From Tubulanus polymorphus (lineage: Eukaryota; Nemertea; Palaeonemertea; Tubulaniformes; Tubulanidae), in contig NC_134035.1 in the NCBI RefSeq assembly GCF_964204645.1, positions 8,184,501 to 8,248,500 on the forward strand: a stretch of DNA of 64,000 bases, given 5' to 3'. A program made the position numbers and the translations under genes. Below are positions 48,706-60,575 of this stretch, one piece after another. Within the stretch, counting starts at the first letter, position 1. Each line of letters opens with the position of its first letter. The notes beneath the pieces were generated by a model. That model did not search any database and was not told the origin of the DNA. It saw only the letters and a list, made by a program, of their open reading frames with translations.

Positions 48706-49272
48706 GAGGTTTTTGGTTGAATATTCTCAGGCGTTATATTCGATGTTTTAGGGGATTCGTTGAGGCAGCCGTTTTATCAGCAGAATGCCCTCTGCGAGTA
48801 ACTACAGGCAGTATTTATTATTAAGTAAAATTAATCAAACTCATTATATATATGTACATGTATCATTAAAACCGTCATTATTTAATTCGTTTATTTCATT
48901 TCATTCATTAGCTCATTCGGCGACTATACAGCGTGTCCTAGAAGAAAGCTATAGTGATTGTTAATTTGATATGGTTTCGCCCCATCAACCTTTGGGTGTT
49001 TATAAACTATGCTATGAGTTTTGAAGGCCACTGGCCGAGCAACATTCAGTGACTGAAAACGTGACAACATAAAAAATTAACATAATTTGTATCGATCATG
49101 TCCCAATGAGATGTGAGCTTGAGGAAAATGATTCTCATGATTAATTTGTAACTGTCTTTTTGAAATCATGTTTCAGTTCAGTTGTTATGTATATAGCAAG
49201 TCCCCAGCAGCATTGTTTTTTGCGAACGAACTATGGTGTCTCGCGCAAGAGATCTATAGCTTAGCAGGCTAA

Positions 49273-49475
49273 GGCGAATTGATACCTTGTTTCTCATTTC
49301 TGCTCAGCTTAAAAATTGACCCGCCCGGCCGCCTATCTACCTCGTGTAAAATCGTGATCAAGCTGACGATGATAGACCAACTATAAGCTGAAGGCTACTA
49401 TAGAAATGAACTGATTACAAAATAACAACAAATTTTCTTGCAGTTTACAAAATGACTGCTGATAAGGAGAAATGA
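49273..49475. mobile_element. TIR element, TGATACCTTGTTTC family, copy 2
   Basis: Left terminus AATTGATACCTTGTTTCTCA; right terminus degraded (GGAGAAATGAGGTTCA). Shares CAGCTTAAAAATTGACCC and CTATAGAAATGAACTGATTA with copy 1. Confidence 0.7.
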
Positions 49476-49969
49476 GGTTCATGTTTCACTTTAAGCCCAT
49501 GACAATCTAAGTCATCCCATTTTGTCATAGCGTAAGTAACTGAATGCTGCTCAGCGAGACCCTAAAAATCAAGTCATAATATATAGTTATTCAACGACCT
49601 GAGGTTGATGGAAAAATTGGTTTTAGTTACTATAATAAACAGGCAGTAATGAATAGCTGAAAACTTTTCCCCCTGACGCGCTGTACGAATAGGTTTAACG
49701 TCTATGTTGTTTTGAGTTGTTGTATTTTGGTGGCATTGAATGGTATCTTTGAATGCATTTCGGTTTTCGTTCGTTCGTTCAGTAGTTTCGACTTCGTGGC
49801 GAAAAGTGATGTACATTATACATATACGTGTACATGTGCGCTACGTTCTTGCGTTCTTGACGCGGACAAAAAAAATCTATGTAGAAAAATGAAACACGTT
49901 ATCATTATCCGATGATATGTGATGATAATGATAATTATATATTTTTGTTAAAAAAAACGATGACGATGA

Positions 49970-50158
<189 letters not shown>

Positions 50159-51174
50159 TATGTGGTATACTGTAACACAGACACACACAACAATATTCTA
50201 GAGAAATGAAATATTAACGAGTTTGTATCTTTGAGGCAGCTATTGGGGTCTGTATAGCTGAAAAAGCTACTCCGGCCTCGGCCAAATTCGTATGATACGC
50301 CATGGACGTATAAACTGTCCACGGACCTTGGACCTTGGAGTAATCATTTGATTACTCCAAGGATAGACCTAGGAGCGATTATCTTAACATGTATATGTTC
50401 ACTGGTATGCTTCACGCGAGACCATTCCCAGAAAATCGTCCATTACCGATCGCTTGCCGTCTGCGGTTTGATAATAGCAACCTGGCGCTAGTCAGATTAA
50501 CCTGATGATTGCTCGTAGGATACACTTATTGACAGTTGAACCCAGTGTCCAGCTGGTAGAGCGTCGTGACTCTAAAAGTCCAAAAGTGGTCTAAATCGTA
50601 AAAGACCGGTCTTAGATATTTTGATTGGCTATATAGCTTTAGAACCAAGATGGGCTCTAGACTAACTAGTCGCGTTAGCCTTGACGCGTTGATTTAACAA
50701 ATGGGTTTACTAAACCATGTGCCATAAGCGTGAAACTTAAATCGATTTACAAAGATGCAGTTTCGTAAAAGCGCCTCTAGTAATTGGTTCACTCAGCCCT
50801 GGTAGGTAACGCCGGTTGTTTGGTTCGCCGAGCCAGGCTCTACGCGTAGACCAATCCGTACGCGTAACCAACTGTCGCAAACTTGTATTCTGTGAAGGTC
50901 TTGGACAATTTTCCGGGTAATAAGTACGTAGGTTATCAACCGGGTCCGTGATGTGTATAAATCGATTCATAAACGAAAATTGTGACCGCGGTTGCTGTAA
51001 TTTAGTATTCACTTGCTCACCCACCTGATGCACACCTGATCTCCACGCCTTTTCCGCGCGTGGTGTCGTTGTACCTATATTTTTTAGAAGATGGTGTTTG
51101 AGGTGTATTAATATGTGTATTTTGTGCTGTTCATTGCGCTTATTTTACGTTGCAAGCTAAAACCTCTTAAGCCG

Positions 51175-51480
51175 CCCGCGCACAGACATAATCACCATCC
51201 TCCTTCGGCAGGGATTCGAACCTGATGGCATCGTTAGACACGGCACTAACCCCTGCAACACTAGAGCGTGGGAGTGCAGGTTCGCTGAGGCAAATTTTAC
51301 GGAAAAATATAAATGGAAAGACCTGGCTAAAATGAAATGGGATATTTGATTGGCTAATAACGGCATCATCTAAGCTGCGAATGTAGCTGCACCCTCGGGC
51401 TAGTGAAGCAGGATTTCGGGCTGTGGCGCGGTCTCGATGCCATCGGGTTCAAAACCCGGCCGAGGAGGATGACACATATG
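51175..51480. repeat. Fold-back pair of tRNA-derived SINE modules
   Basis: The left arm, read in complement, has CGATGCCATCAGGTTCGAAT then CCTGCCGAAGGAGGATGG. The right arm, read forward, has CGATGCCATCGGGTTCAAAA then CCCGGCCGAGGAGGATGAC. Both contain a B-box-like GGTTCRAA. The middle matches the SINE body at 3890-4021. Either two copies inserted head to head, or one SINE formed an inverted duplication. Confidence 0.55.
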
Positions 51481-52552
51481 AAACAAAAAAATGTGAGGTT
51501 TCACGGCACGAATGTATTTTGTTTTCTTGGTGCTGTGCCCTGCGGAATAAAACAGTTTTTCGATAAAACGATTGTTCGGACGAATCTTTATTTTCTACCG
51601 TCAGATCGTTTCCGAATGCTGTCGTGCCCGCCCGGCTTAAGCTTCAAATCCCACCGGATTTTTTACGGTATAACATGCGATGCAGTTAAGCATCGGCCGT
51701 TTGTGTTTTCAATTATTGAAATTGACCCAGTAAAATGATTACGTTTTAATCGTTGCGTCTTAACCAACATTGGAAAAACTATGAAATGAGTTCAACTAAA
51801 CCAAGTATTTATTGATCGTATGGGGTAATAATGATAGTCTAAATGTAAAACGGTTTAAATTCGTGCGTTCGAATACATGTACTTCAAATAATATTGTAAC
51901 AATCGTATTGTGACTATCGGGACAAATTATTGTCCAATAAAGACCCCAATTTGATCCAGCCGATACCAATTACAGTGAGTAGTTCGTGTAGAACCCTCTG
52001 CGCGAGGGTGTGACGGTGCCGGCTCGACTGCGTCGTGTTATTCAGTATTTTTCGATTCGGCCGTTTTATCAACTTTTTCTTCAAATCTGAATCGATTTAA
52101 GAATCTCATTTTCTACTTAATGAATATCTAATTCGGAGTTCGCGCGAGAGAGTATTTGACTGCAAAACGGCGTCGTGTTCAGTTTTGGAAACTATAGCCG
52201 TTGCTTCAAAATCAAATCGCTTTTTCGTAACTCGCCGCTTCGTCAGTATGATATCCTGTTGTGTTGAAAGTAAACCATTCAATCGGGGTTAATGACTAGA
52301 GATACTGTTAGCGTAGTTAGACTTTTCATCTCAAATTCTATGAGCCATTTTGAAAAAAAGTTAAGCATTTGAGTTGAAACGTTAAAATTCTCTTAGAGTT
52401 TTCTTTGATGTTGGATTATTTCGTTCTACTGAATAGGACTAACAGTCCGGTTACTGACTAAAGCTACTTGTAAGATCGGCTTTTTTCTAAAAATATCCGA
52501 TCGTGAAACTAAACTTCAGCAAGGGTTTCCCGTGAAATCGGCTGTTTAGGCT

Positions 52553-52718
52553 AAAAATTGATACATTGTTTCTCCTTTCTGCTGAGCTTGTGTTAAACTT
52601 TAAGTTGACCCTGTTCATTACGTTTTTGAAAATCATGATCAAGTAAGCCATACCAAACCCGGCAGATAAAAAAAGTGACGCGGCCGATATAGGAGAAACA
52701 AGGTATCATTTTCAGCCT
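52553..52718. mobile_element. TIR element, TGATACCTTGTTTC family, copy 3
   Basis: Left AAAATTGATACATTGTTTCT; right AGGAGAAACAAGGTATCATT. About 166 bp with the clearest complementary ends of the family. CTGCTGAGCTTG and ATCATGATCAAG are shared with the other copies. Confidence 0.75.
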
Positions 52719-52925
52719 TATACGAAAATATTACCTTATCCTTGGCGCTCATTTCGTACTGACAGTAACGCGTGTCTCCTTTGCTTGCTGTTGGTTGCAT
52801 CCCAACAAAATACTGTGCTTTTAGAGAAATAGCCAAAATGATTGAAAAATCTAATTCTCGTGATTTATGATTGTATTAATCAGATATTATTTTGATTAAT
52901 GTGTATAAGATATTTTGTATTAATT

Positions 52926-53060
<135 letters not shown>

Positions 53061-55560
53061 GACGATAGATTACGATTTAACGATGAAGTTATTATTACCA
53101 AAGGAAATCTGTTGCTTTATAAGTTTTGAAACGGTGTAATAAAATGAACCTCTTTCGCCCGTATATTATATATATGAAGAAGGTCGCGTTCGTGACAGCG
53201 CGTGTCGGACGAGATTGAGTGAGATTTTAGCATGTACTATAATACATACATACGTTGTTGTGGTGATGATGTCATCGAAACTCAAAATAAATGAATCAAA
53301 TGAATAAAACAAATCTAGTCTTTGGACAAAGTATGGTAAATTGTTCTTGTTGTCTAGTGTTGTTTTTTGGCGACTTTCAATTTTGAATCGATCGCTTCTT
53401 CGGTGGAGATTTAAGGATTGAACGTAGGTAGCTGCAGCGGCAACGTTTCTTCATACTATCGGAGCAGTAACCCCCAGCTCCCCCTCCAGAAATTTTGGAA
53501 AAGTGCCCTTTTTGTCAATATTGTTACCGTAGAACTACCCTTCGGGTTTCGAATAATAGCTGCCTCTGTGTGACGATGTGCTAATGCGTCAGCCTAAGAT
53601 TAATTCTTTTAATGAAGTTTTGTTGACATTTCCAGTCGCCATGTGGCAGAATGACAATGTTTTAGCTGATCCTCATCGTTCGATTGGTGGAGGGGGCATA
53701 GATTCCACTGATTGAAAATGTTTCGGTTTCGCAATTATAGTACCTCGATAATGGTCCACAGTAGACTCCTTGCGGCTTACTCTCTGATTTGAAAACATTT
53801 CTTACCGAATTGACTGATACCGAGTAAGGCGGAGGGAGTCAATGGATTGTGGATTCAACTAAAACGTCTACCCTCATGAACCCAAACCGACGAAATGTTT
53901 CAAATTTGATAGATTTTAATGGATTACCAATTCATTTGTACTTTGAGAATATACAATAAGATAAAACCTACATTGTATAGATTCAAAAGTGAGGTCGGGT
54001 CGTTTTTTTTTATAAACCGCAATTTCAATTTGTAAACAGTTCGTTTATTAGCTGCCGGGTCTGTTATCGTTAGCCTGATCATAATTTAAAAAGAAGTAAC
54101 GTACAGAGTAAAATAGGCGGCCGACCTTTTAATTCTTTTTTAATACTTTTAATTCAAGCTCGGCAGAAATGAGAAAACGTATCAATTGCTTTTGCCTGAT
54201 CTTTTATATTTGGATATATTTTGTTACAAATTCATTCTATTGCGGTCAAGCCTCAAATACTGAAAAAAACCAATTAAAAAACTTGAATGAACCGATCGTT
54301 TTGTTTACTGATAGTTTTATTGAAGTATATCTCTTCGTGTATGTTCCATTTTTACATTATAAATGATGTATATACGACCATCCTCTTTTTTTTTATCGAC
54401 GAAAGGTATCGAAAAACAGTCGATAACTACATATATAGTTCGAATTATTGTCGACGTAAAACGAACACCCTCACCACCCACTAATAACGAACTATTCTTC
54501 CATTTTTCAATCCATGCTACGCCGGGATGTAGAGTCTGTCTCAGAAACAAATACCTTTCGTCTGCCGATGTTGGGTGCCCGGATGTAGTTATTCGCATAT
54601 AACGAATCAATACCGCTTTTTCTCTTCTCGAGATTATTTATAACATACAATGATAACAATAACGTTAGTTTAATAAAAGTGAGACTTGTGTGTGCGAGCG
54701 TGAGAACTGATTTAAACAAGATTTCGTTTTTCGTTTTTCAATTCGTGTGTATAGAGAAAATAATAATGCAGCTTAAAAATGCGCAGCGATAACTGTCAAC
54801 GTAAATAAATAAATAAATAGATAGATATAGATATGAAAAAGCGTATAACAACGTGTTTATAACGAGCAACAACGGCATACGACTAACTTCTTTAACTAAA
54901 ACAAACTTTAATGGCCGTAGAAGTTGCTCGTTTCATTTTGTTATCTTTCCTATATACTCTCCGTCCCCTCTCGTTTCTGTCCTGGTTCTCTATGATGTTC
55001 TGTTCTGGTGGTATGTCGTTGTTGCCGGTCCCCCTGTTCCGTCCGTTCTATAGACAGTCGTGCATATATAAGCATTTATTTTACGCGATTCTAAAATGTA
55101 TGTATAATATGATATGCAGCTGAAAGCGTGCCGATTTTCACTCGGTTCTACGCGCGCGCGCGTTTGTGATGCGAGAATTCATTTTTTTTTCAAAAAACGC
55201 GGACATTGGTAAACGACCGATTCGATGTATATACAGAAGATATATATATAATATTATTTATATATAATCGCGATGACGCTGTCACTACGAGTTGAACGTT
55301 TATTGCGGAGCGGCATCAGACGGTACGTTCCTGAAAGATACAAACGAGAAATTACATTTAGTTGGGTTTTTTGACGCCGTAAAACCCGTTACAATAATGT
55401 TTACATGGGTTCTGCGCGAGTCGATGTGCACTACGTCATCGATATTAGCGTTTCAAAGTAATTGATATATGTTACGTATCTTATGTATCATTTTCCAAAG
55501 CGTCAATAAACTTTTAAGTTAGTTTGCTTTATTCTGCGTTTAATAGGACTGTAAGACTTT
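53061..55560. other. AT-rich flank with UTR-like stretches and polyadenylation signals
   Basis: No exon recognised. Contains a partial TGATACCTTGTTTC-family copy (about 54045-54115) and an (AAAT)n/(AGAT)n patch (about 54800-54835). AATAAA signals on the plus strand lie at 53139-53144 and 55505-55510. It could include a distal p190 3' UTR, but nothing proves transcription. Confidence 0.35.
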
Positions 55561-55928
55561 GGTGGCTGATTCGGGCCATAGTAAAAAAAATGCTGCACGG
55601 CTAGAGCAACAACGATAAAAAGATTTTCACCTTTGGCCCGTTTTTTTGTTTTCTCGCGCGAGTTTGGTATTGTCGTGCGAGAAAACAAAAACATGGGCCA
55701 ATGTAAAAAGTTTTTATCCAGCTTCTATAGCCAGTCAGAAAAATTTTTCAAACCAAAACGTTTTGTTTTCTCGCGCGAGAAAACCAAACTTTTTGGATTC
55801 TCACGCGAGAAAACCGAAATGTTTTGAATTCTCGCTCGAGAAAACCAAAAACAGGCTAATGTGAACATCTTTTTATCGTTGCTCAAACCGTACAGACAAA
55901 TTTTTTAGTATGGCCCGAATCAGCCACC
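55561..55928. mobile_element. MITE with GGTGGCTGATTCGGGCC termini and TCTCGCGCGAGA palindromes
   Basis: Left end GGTGGCTGATTCGGGCCATA then GAGCAACAACGATAAAAAG. The right end is its complement, CTTTTTATCGTTGCTC to TATGGCCCGAATCAGCCACC. The interior carries five exact or near copies of the palindrome TCTCGCGCGAGA next to AAAACCAAA. No ORF of interest. Confidence 0.75.
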
Positions 55929-56402
55929 ATAGTAAGACCGACATGTGCAGTTTAGATCTAAAACCAGTCGATGGCCATTTTAGTTCTGCAAGACAAACTA
56001 ATGCCCCTTTTTGGACTCAAGTCATGGCTGTCCAACTGACTGCTAGATTTGTCTTGTATTTTCTAGCTATGATGTTAACGAGAATCATGCCGAAAGCTAG
56101 CGTTAGGTGATTAGTAACGAAACACGTGGCATCGGATGAATTAACCTTTTCCTTGTTTAAGTTCAAGACCAGTTTAAGCTCATTTTGATTTTATTTCAAC
56201 TGGAGAACTATCTTGGGATACAACAATCATTTTTTTTGGACCTAAGCCAATTTGGTTATTTATGCAATCGTTAGCACGTAGGGTAAATCCATCAGTCGCA
56301 TGGGTTACCTTAGCTTAGCTTTAGTAGCCATGACTGTTCAACTAGCCAGGGCGTTTGTCATATATGTATCGGTTTTCGATTTGAGAGATTTGAAATGGCT
56401 AC

Positions 56403-56581
56403 TTACGACATCTCGCTGGCTTCGTTGCCGAATTGTTTACCAGTGTCCATGCTCAATGCACCGGCACCGCCGCCGAAACCGTAGCCTTTAGGTCCGAACT
56501 TCCTGCCGTGGCACTGGCGACAGTAAACCTTGCCTTCGTGTTCCGACGTCGTAGTACTGTCCAGATACTTATTGCACATTC
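56403..56581 (-). CDS. LIM protein coding exon 2
   Basis: Acceptor TTTGTAG. Starts [18 protein letters not shown], completes the LIM domain ([14 protein letters not shown]) and ends EASEMS with TAA at 56405-56403. The TAA lies inside GTAAGT, a consensus donor. Confidence 0.93.
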
Positions 56582-57182
56582 CTACAAATTCGTGACACAG
56601 AACATCTTTACTATACGGCGACATTCGATACTACTTTCGTAAGAAGAAACAATTATTATCTAGCATTTTATTCGCGAATCTCGATGATAGAAATGCCCTT
56701 CCACGGAAATTCCCTTCCACGGAAATTTCATACATCCTGATATTAGATTGCCATTGCTTTAACCACAGGAACTTCCATCACATATTTTAGATGTAAATAT
56801 TTTTTATATCTTTCAAAAAGAAAAAGAATTACTTAGATGACGCACGAGGTAGTTATTTAGGACAAAGGCTCTGGTTAACTATATCTTAATAGTTGTTACA
56901 TGAAATTCCACGTGGTTCATTCATGAACTCGGTAACTATCGGAAACGAATGATGTAGCTATTTCACGTTTTATGCCATTGCATGTCGTAATAACCATCAT
57001 CTGAAGTAAACAGTGACGGCCAGTATGACGTGTATATGTGACGTCCGTCTAAAGTGTATATACCCACCACATTTCAAACACTGTTTGTGCCATTTCTTTC
57101 CGGCAGCCAGTCTCTCCTCTGCGGCGTACACAGCCTTGTTACATCCTGGGCACTTTTCGACTACTGGTGGCTTCCAAGGCAT
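56403..57182 (-). CDS. Mlp60A-like: Single-LIM muscle protein (Mlp60A/CSRP family), two coding exons
   Basis: Exons 57182-57068 and 56581-56403 join in phase 1 to give 98 residues. [20 protein letters not shown] is followed by one LIM domain with all eight zinc ligands (C-x2-C, H-x2-C, C-x2-C and C-x2-H spacing: CPGC, WHKQC, CGMC, YCRQCH). The glycine-rich CRP signature [15 protein letters not shown] comes next, then a short tail ending SEMS. The length matches insect Mlp60A, not vertebrate two-LIM CSRPs. Family role: a zinc-binding scaffold at muscle Z-discs and actin attachment sites, also nuclear. The ATG at 57182 lies 7 bases after an acceptor (TTTTCAG), so the 5' UTR is spliced. The stop codon overlaps a perfect donor sequence. 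Confidence 0.94.
57068..57182 (-). CDS. LIM protein coding exon 1
   Basis: Encodes residues 1-38, including the first zinc finger half (CPGC, WHKQC) and ending CLKC, plus one base. Donor GTGGGT starting at 57067. Confidence 0.93.
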
Positions 57183-57355
57183 ATTGCTGCTGAAAATTAT
57201 GATGAAAATATTAGTCGAAATTCAGTTAGTTTCTTTGTTTTGATGAAAAAGTTATGGACGAAGTCGTGACGTACGTTTATTGTAATGTTTAGTTTTCTTT
57301 TAGTTATATAGTATCAACCATTGGTGAAACACTATCATTCCGTGTTGTAACGATA
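57183..57355 (-). other. Intron upstream of the LIM protein start
   Basis: The acceptor TAATTTTCAG sits 7 bases before the ATG. The sequence upstream is non-coding. The probable matching donor is at 60429. Confidence 0.55.
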
Positions 57356-57570
57356 TACAGAGAATCCGACACCAATAAAACGAGAAAGATAAAGTCCGAA
57401 AAGTTTCCTTATGCTAATAATTTATTGATTCAACGTTTCGACTATAGCCTAATTCCTGAAGATGACTATAAGGTTATAGTTGAAACGGTGAATCAATAAA
57501 TCATTAGCTTGAAGGAAACTTTTCGGACTTCATCTTTCTCGTTTTATTAGCGTGGGATTCTCTCTATATA
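57356..57570. mobile_element. Hairpin MITE, copy B (TAGAGAATCCCACAC family)
   Basis: TIRs TACAGAGAATCCGACACCAA and TTAGCGTGGGATTCTCTCTA. The sub-terminal blocks AAGATAAAGTCCGAAAAGTT and AACTTTTCGGACTTCATCTT are complementary. Inner stem ATTTATTGATTCA/GAATCAATAAAT. In the 5' intron of the LIM gene. Copy A is in the p190 gene. Confidence 0.75.
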
Positions 57571-58164
57571 CATATAGTTTCTTTCTCGAATAAACCGAAA
57601 TGTTTAGGTAAAAGATTAATATGAAGCAGTCTGTGGTGGTACATTCAGTGCGGTTCATGGGATTAGCGTGGAAATAAGTAAGCAACTCGTTGATCTGACG
57701 AAAATTGTCAAACGAACCTACCGACGCTTTTTATTAAATGAGCTTGATGAATTACGTGCTAGATATGTTACCTAATTGTCAATATGAAGTAACGCGATAT
57801 AGAGTAATGTTTATTATTTTCGCTAGGAAAAAATACACAGCCCGTATTTACTAGTAGACAGATCAGTATCCTATACGATCGAAATGTCGATGACGTAAAA
57901 AATGAGGTATTCCTGCTGTTAATAATTCGCCTATCGCTCCTAACAGTTACAATGTGTTTACCACCGCGCGATAGAAATTCCGTTAACTCTGATGCAACAA
58001 CGAATGAATATACTGTGTAAAGCTATATAGGGAATCGTTCGATTTAAATTCATTTCGGTGTATAACAACAATTCCTGTGTTGTTGATTCATTTTGGCGGT
58101 TCTAACCCAAAATCTGATCGTCCACAAAACAATTTGCACTATAAGAAATCCGACAGATTAGGCT

Positions 58165-58295
58165 TTAGAAAAATCATCCTTCGTTTCTCCTTATCGGCCG
58201 AGTCACGCGATAAAATTTGTAATCAGTTAATATCTATAGCTGCCGGGTCTGTTATTGCTAGCATGATCATAATTTGAAAAAAGGCTAAGCAAAAA
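58165..58295. mobile_element. Partial TGATACCTTGTTTC-family element (inverted)
   Basis: Carries in inverse order AATTTGTAATCAGTTAATATCTATAGCTGCC and GGGTCTGTTATTGCTAGCATGATCATAATT, which match the complement of copy 1. The outer termini are degraded (CGTTTCTCCTTATCGGCC). Confidence 0.55.
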
Positions 58296-59266
58296 TAGAA
58301 ACATTTATCAATAATTTTAACCGATAGTCTATGATTTACAATATGTTATGGTGGAATTCGAACAAAGTCTACTTTCAGTAAGATTGTACATCATTATGGG
58401 TGTGTGTGTATTCAAAATATCTAGAATTATGTTTTCCGTAATACAAAAAGCAAAAATAACCAAAATCAATCTCGATCAGCTTTATTGATCGGATTGTATA
58501 TCGGATATATTTCGTTGAAGTCCAACGTGAGTATGATGTAGTAGTTCCTAATTTGCATAGAAATCTCAAAACTTTCGAAGTATTATCGAGTATCACATAC
58601 GTACTCATCGCGTGTATTCAGAATTTCTCAAACGAACATATTCTAAATGAAATATTGATAAGCTAAAAATATTTTAAGTGAATCAAATTGCCTCGAATAT
58701 GTTTTACTTCAACGTCTCTCCGATTCGCCCTCGAACCGTAAACCATTTATACTTTATATGTCAATGATTCCAGCTTCGCTCGGTTGCGGCTTATTTTTGT
58801 AAGTGTTACGTGCTATGTTTTTGCCTCGCCGGAGAAACGAGATCGTTTTTTTAATCGTAGCTTTAGTCGAATAACGTACTGCAGTCAGTTTTGCGCCCGG
58901 TTTTGCGCCCGGTTTTGCACCCGGTCCTCGACGAGTCGTAACGAAGAAGCCGTTTATAGCGTTACCCGCCTACCAGTATCGGGTGTAAACGAAAAGCTTA
59001 TACTTAGCTACCGTGTAAAAATAGAACCGAACCTGCGCGCGAATACCGATGCATACTTTTTCTTACCCGGTGACCTGCATTTATTCGTTCGCGCACTATA
59101 TCTATTAGTATTCTTTTTTTAATCTTATATTTAAACTTGAGACTTTGTCTGAAATTAAGAAATTTCCTCGCTTCCGGTGGTAGACTGCGATGTAAAGTTC
59201 GAGGAATTTTCGAATTTGGGGAGGTATAATAAATCGGGGTTTGAATATTAGACTAAAGAAATTTAG

Positions 59267-59460
59267 ACTAAAGAAATTGATATCTTGTTTCTCCGTTTGC
59301 TGAGCTTAAAACTAGACCCGGCCGGTCGCCTACTACCCTGAACATTACTTTGTTTAAAATCATCAGGCCAAAGACCCGGCAGCTATAGAAATGAACTGAT
59401 TGCAAATTTTAATGGAATTAAGCAATTTAATGAGAGGCCACTGTGGAAAAAAAGTATCAT
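59267..59460. mobile_element. TIR element, TGATACCTTGTTTC family, copy 4
   Basis: Left AAATTGATATCTTGTTTCTC, with GCTGAGCTTAAAACTAGACC and GGCAGCTATAGAAATGAACT inside. The right terminus is degraded (AAAAAGTATCATTG). Confidence 0.68.
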
Positions 59461-60429
59461 TGCTTTAGCCATTTGATAGTTAGAACAAATTTTATGTGTC
59501 TGGTACGTTACTTTTCCAGTAGATATTTCTCTTTCTTTGTAACTTTGTATACATTGTTTTCTACTTATCTTTGTTTCATTGACAATCACATTATTTGATT
59601 ATGATGAATGAAAAAAAAAACTTTAAACTAACTTATCGAATCGAATCATCGAAACGTATCATATACATCTAATATCTATATATTTGTCTTGAGAACAAAA
59701 AAAAAACGAGAATTTTTGCCACGTTTACCAAACAACGGAACTATAAAAAAAGAACGGAATCGATTTCATTCACATGGAATATTTTGAGAATTTTCTCGGG
59801 CCCTTTGAATTTTAACGTAGTCAGTATTCAGTGCAATGAAAAGGTACCATCGATGTGAAAGAAAAAAAGCAAATGATGACTAAAAATCTTTTTATCGGCT
59901 GTTTGCTAACAGCCACCATTAGGTGGAATACTGAAACTGTGGATCTCATTTTTCCACGCATTTCATTAACTGGCTGTTCAATATCTTCCTGACAATGCTA
60001 TATATATTGAACGAACCTTTCCTTCGATGACCAAATCTACTATTCTCCAATAAACACGGAAACAAATCAGGTTTTGAACAAAAACTAGAACGGATAATAC
60101 GATTGCAGTTCAATCGGATAAACTAAACCCTAAATAACTACAACTATTAGAATAAACTACAAAATTACATGTTTGTATTGTTGTATTCCATTTTGATGCT
60201 TTTGTATTTCTTTTTTCACAAATGAAATGATTTCCTGAACAGCAACTAGAACACGTCTAGAAATCTTATTGTTTTTTACATTCAGAGTCCAGATTATCGA
60301 TACGATAGATCAATCGTTCACTAATCGAATTTGATTTTTAAACACGATGAAAATACGAATGATGATTCACTTAGATGATTATAGCGACCTACCTTGATGG
60401 GTACTTGAGTTGTGTAAGGAGATGCTAAC

Positions 60430-60575
60430 CTTATCCGAGTGATCGTCGATGCCGAATGACAAACCCTGGAGCCGAAACCGACGCTCGCGAGCAACAACAA
60501 TTCCAGCTCACGTGTAGCTGCTGCAACTATTTTTTGTTTACGTACGCTCCTTTCGAACCGCAGCGGTTTTAAACA
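60430..60575 (-). promoter_or_regulatory. Candidate first (untranslated) exon and core promoter of the LIM gene
   Basis: Minus-strand sequence with a TATA-like TTTAAAAC (about 60575-60566), an E-box CACGTG (60511-60516), GCAGCAGCTAC, a GC-richer body, and a donor GATAAG|GTTAGC with the exon end at 60430. Its position about 3.2 kb upstream of the LIM start and its orientation fit a 5' UTR exon. The open frame of 85 codons here has no known domain. Confidence 0.35.

Larger units (their letters stand above)
57571..60429 (-). other. Probable 5' UTR intron of the LIM gene
   Basis: No coding exon seen. Apart from the two TGATACCTTGTTTC-family copies listed separately, it is AT-rich single-copy-looking sequence. 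Muscle genes of this family often carry intronic enhancers, but no site cluster was convincingly identified. Confidence 0.35.
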
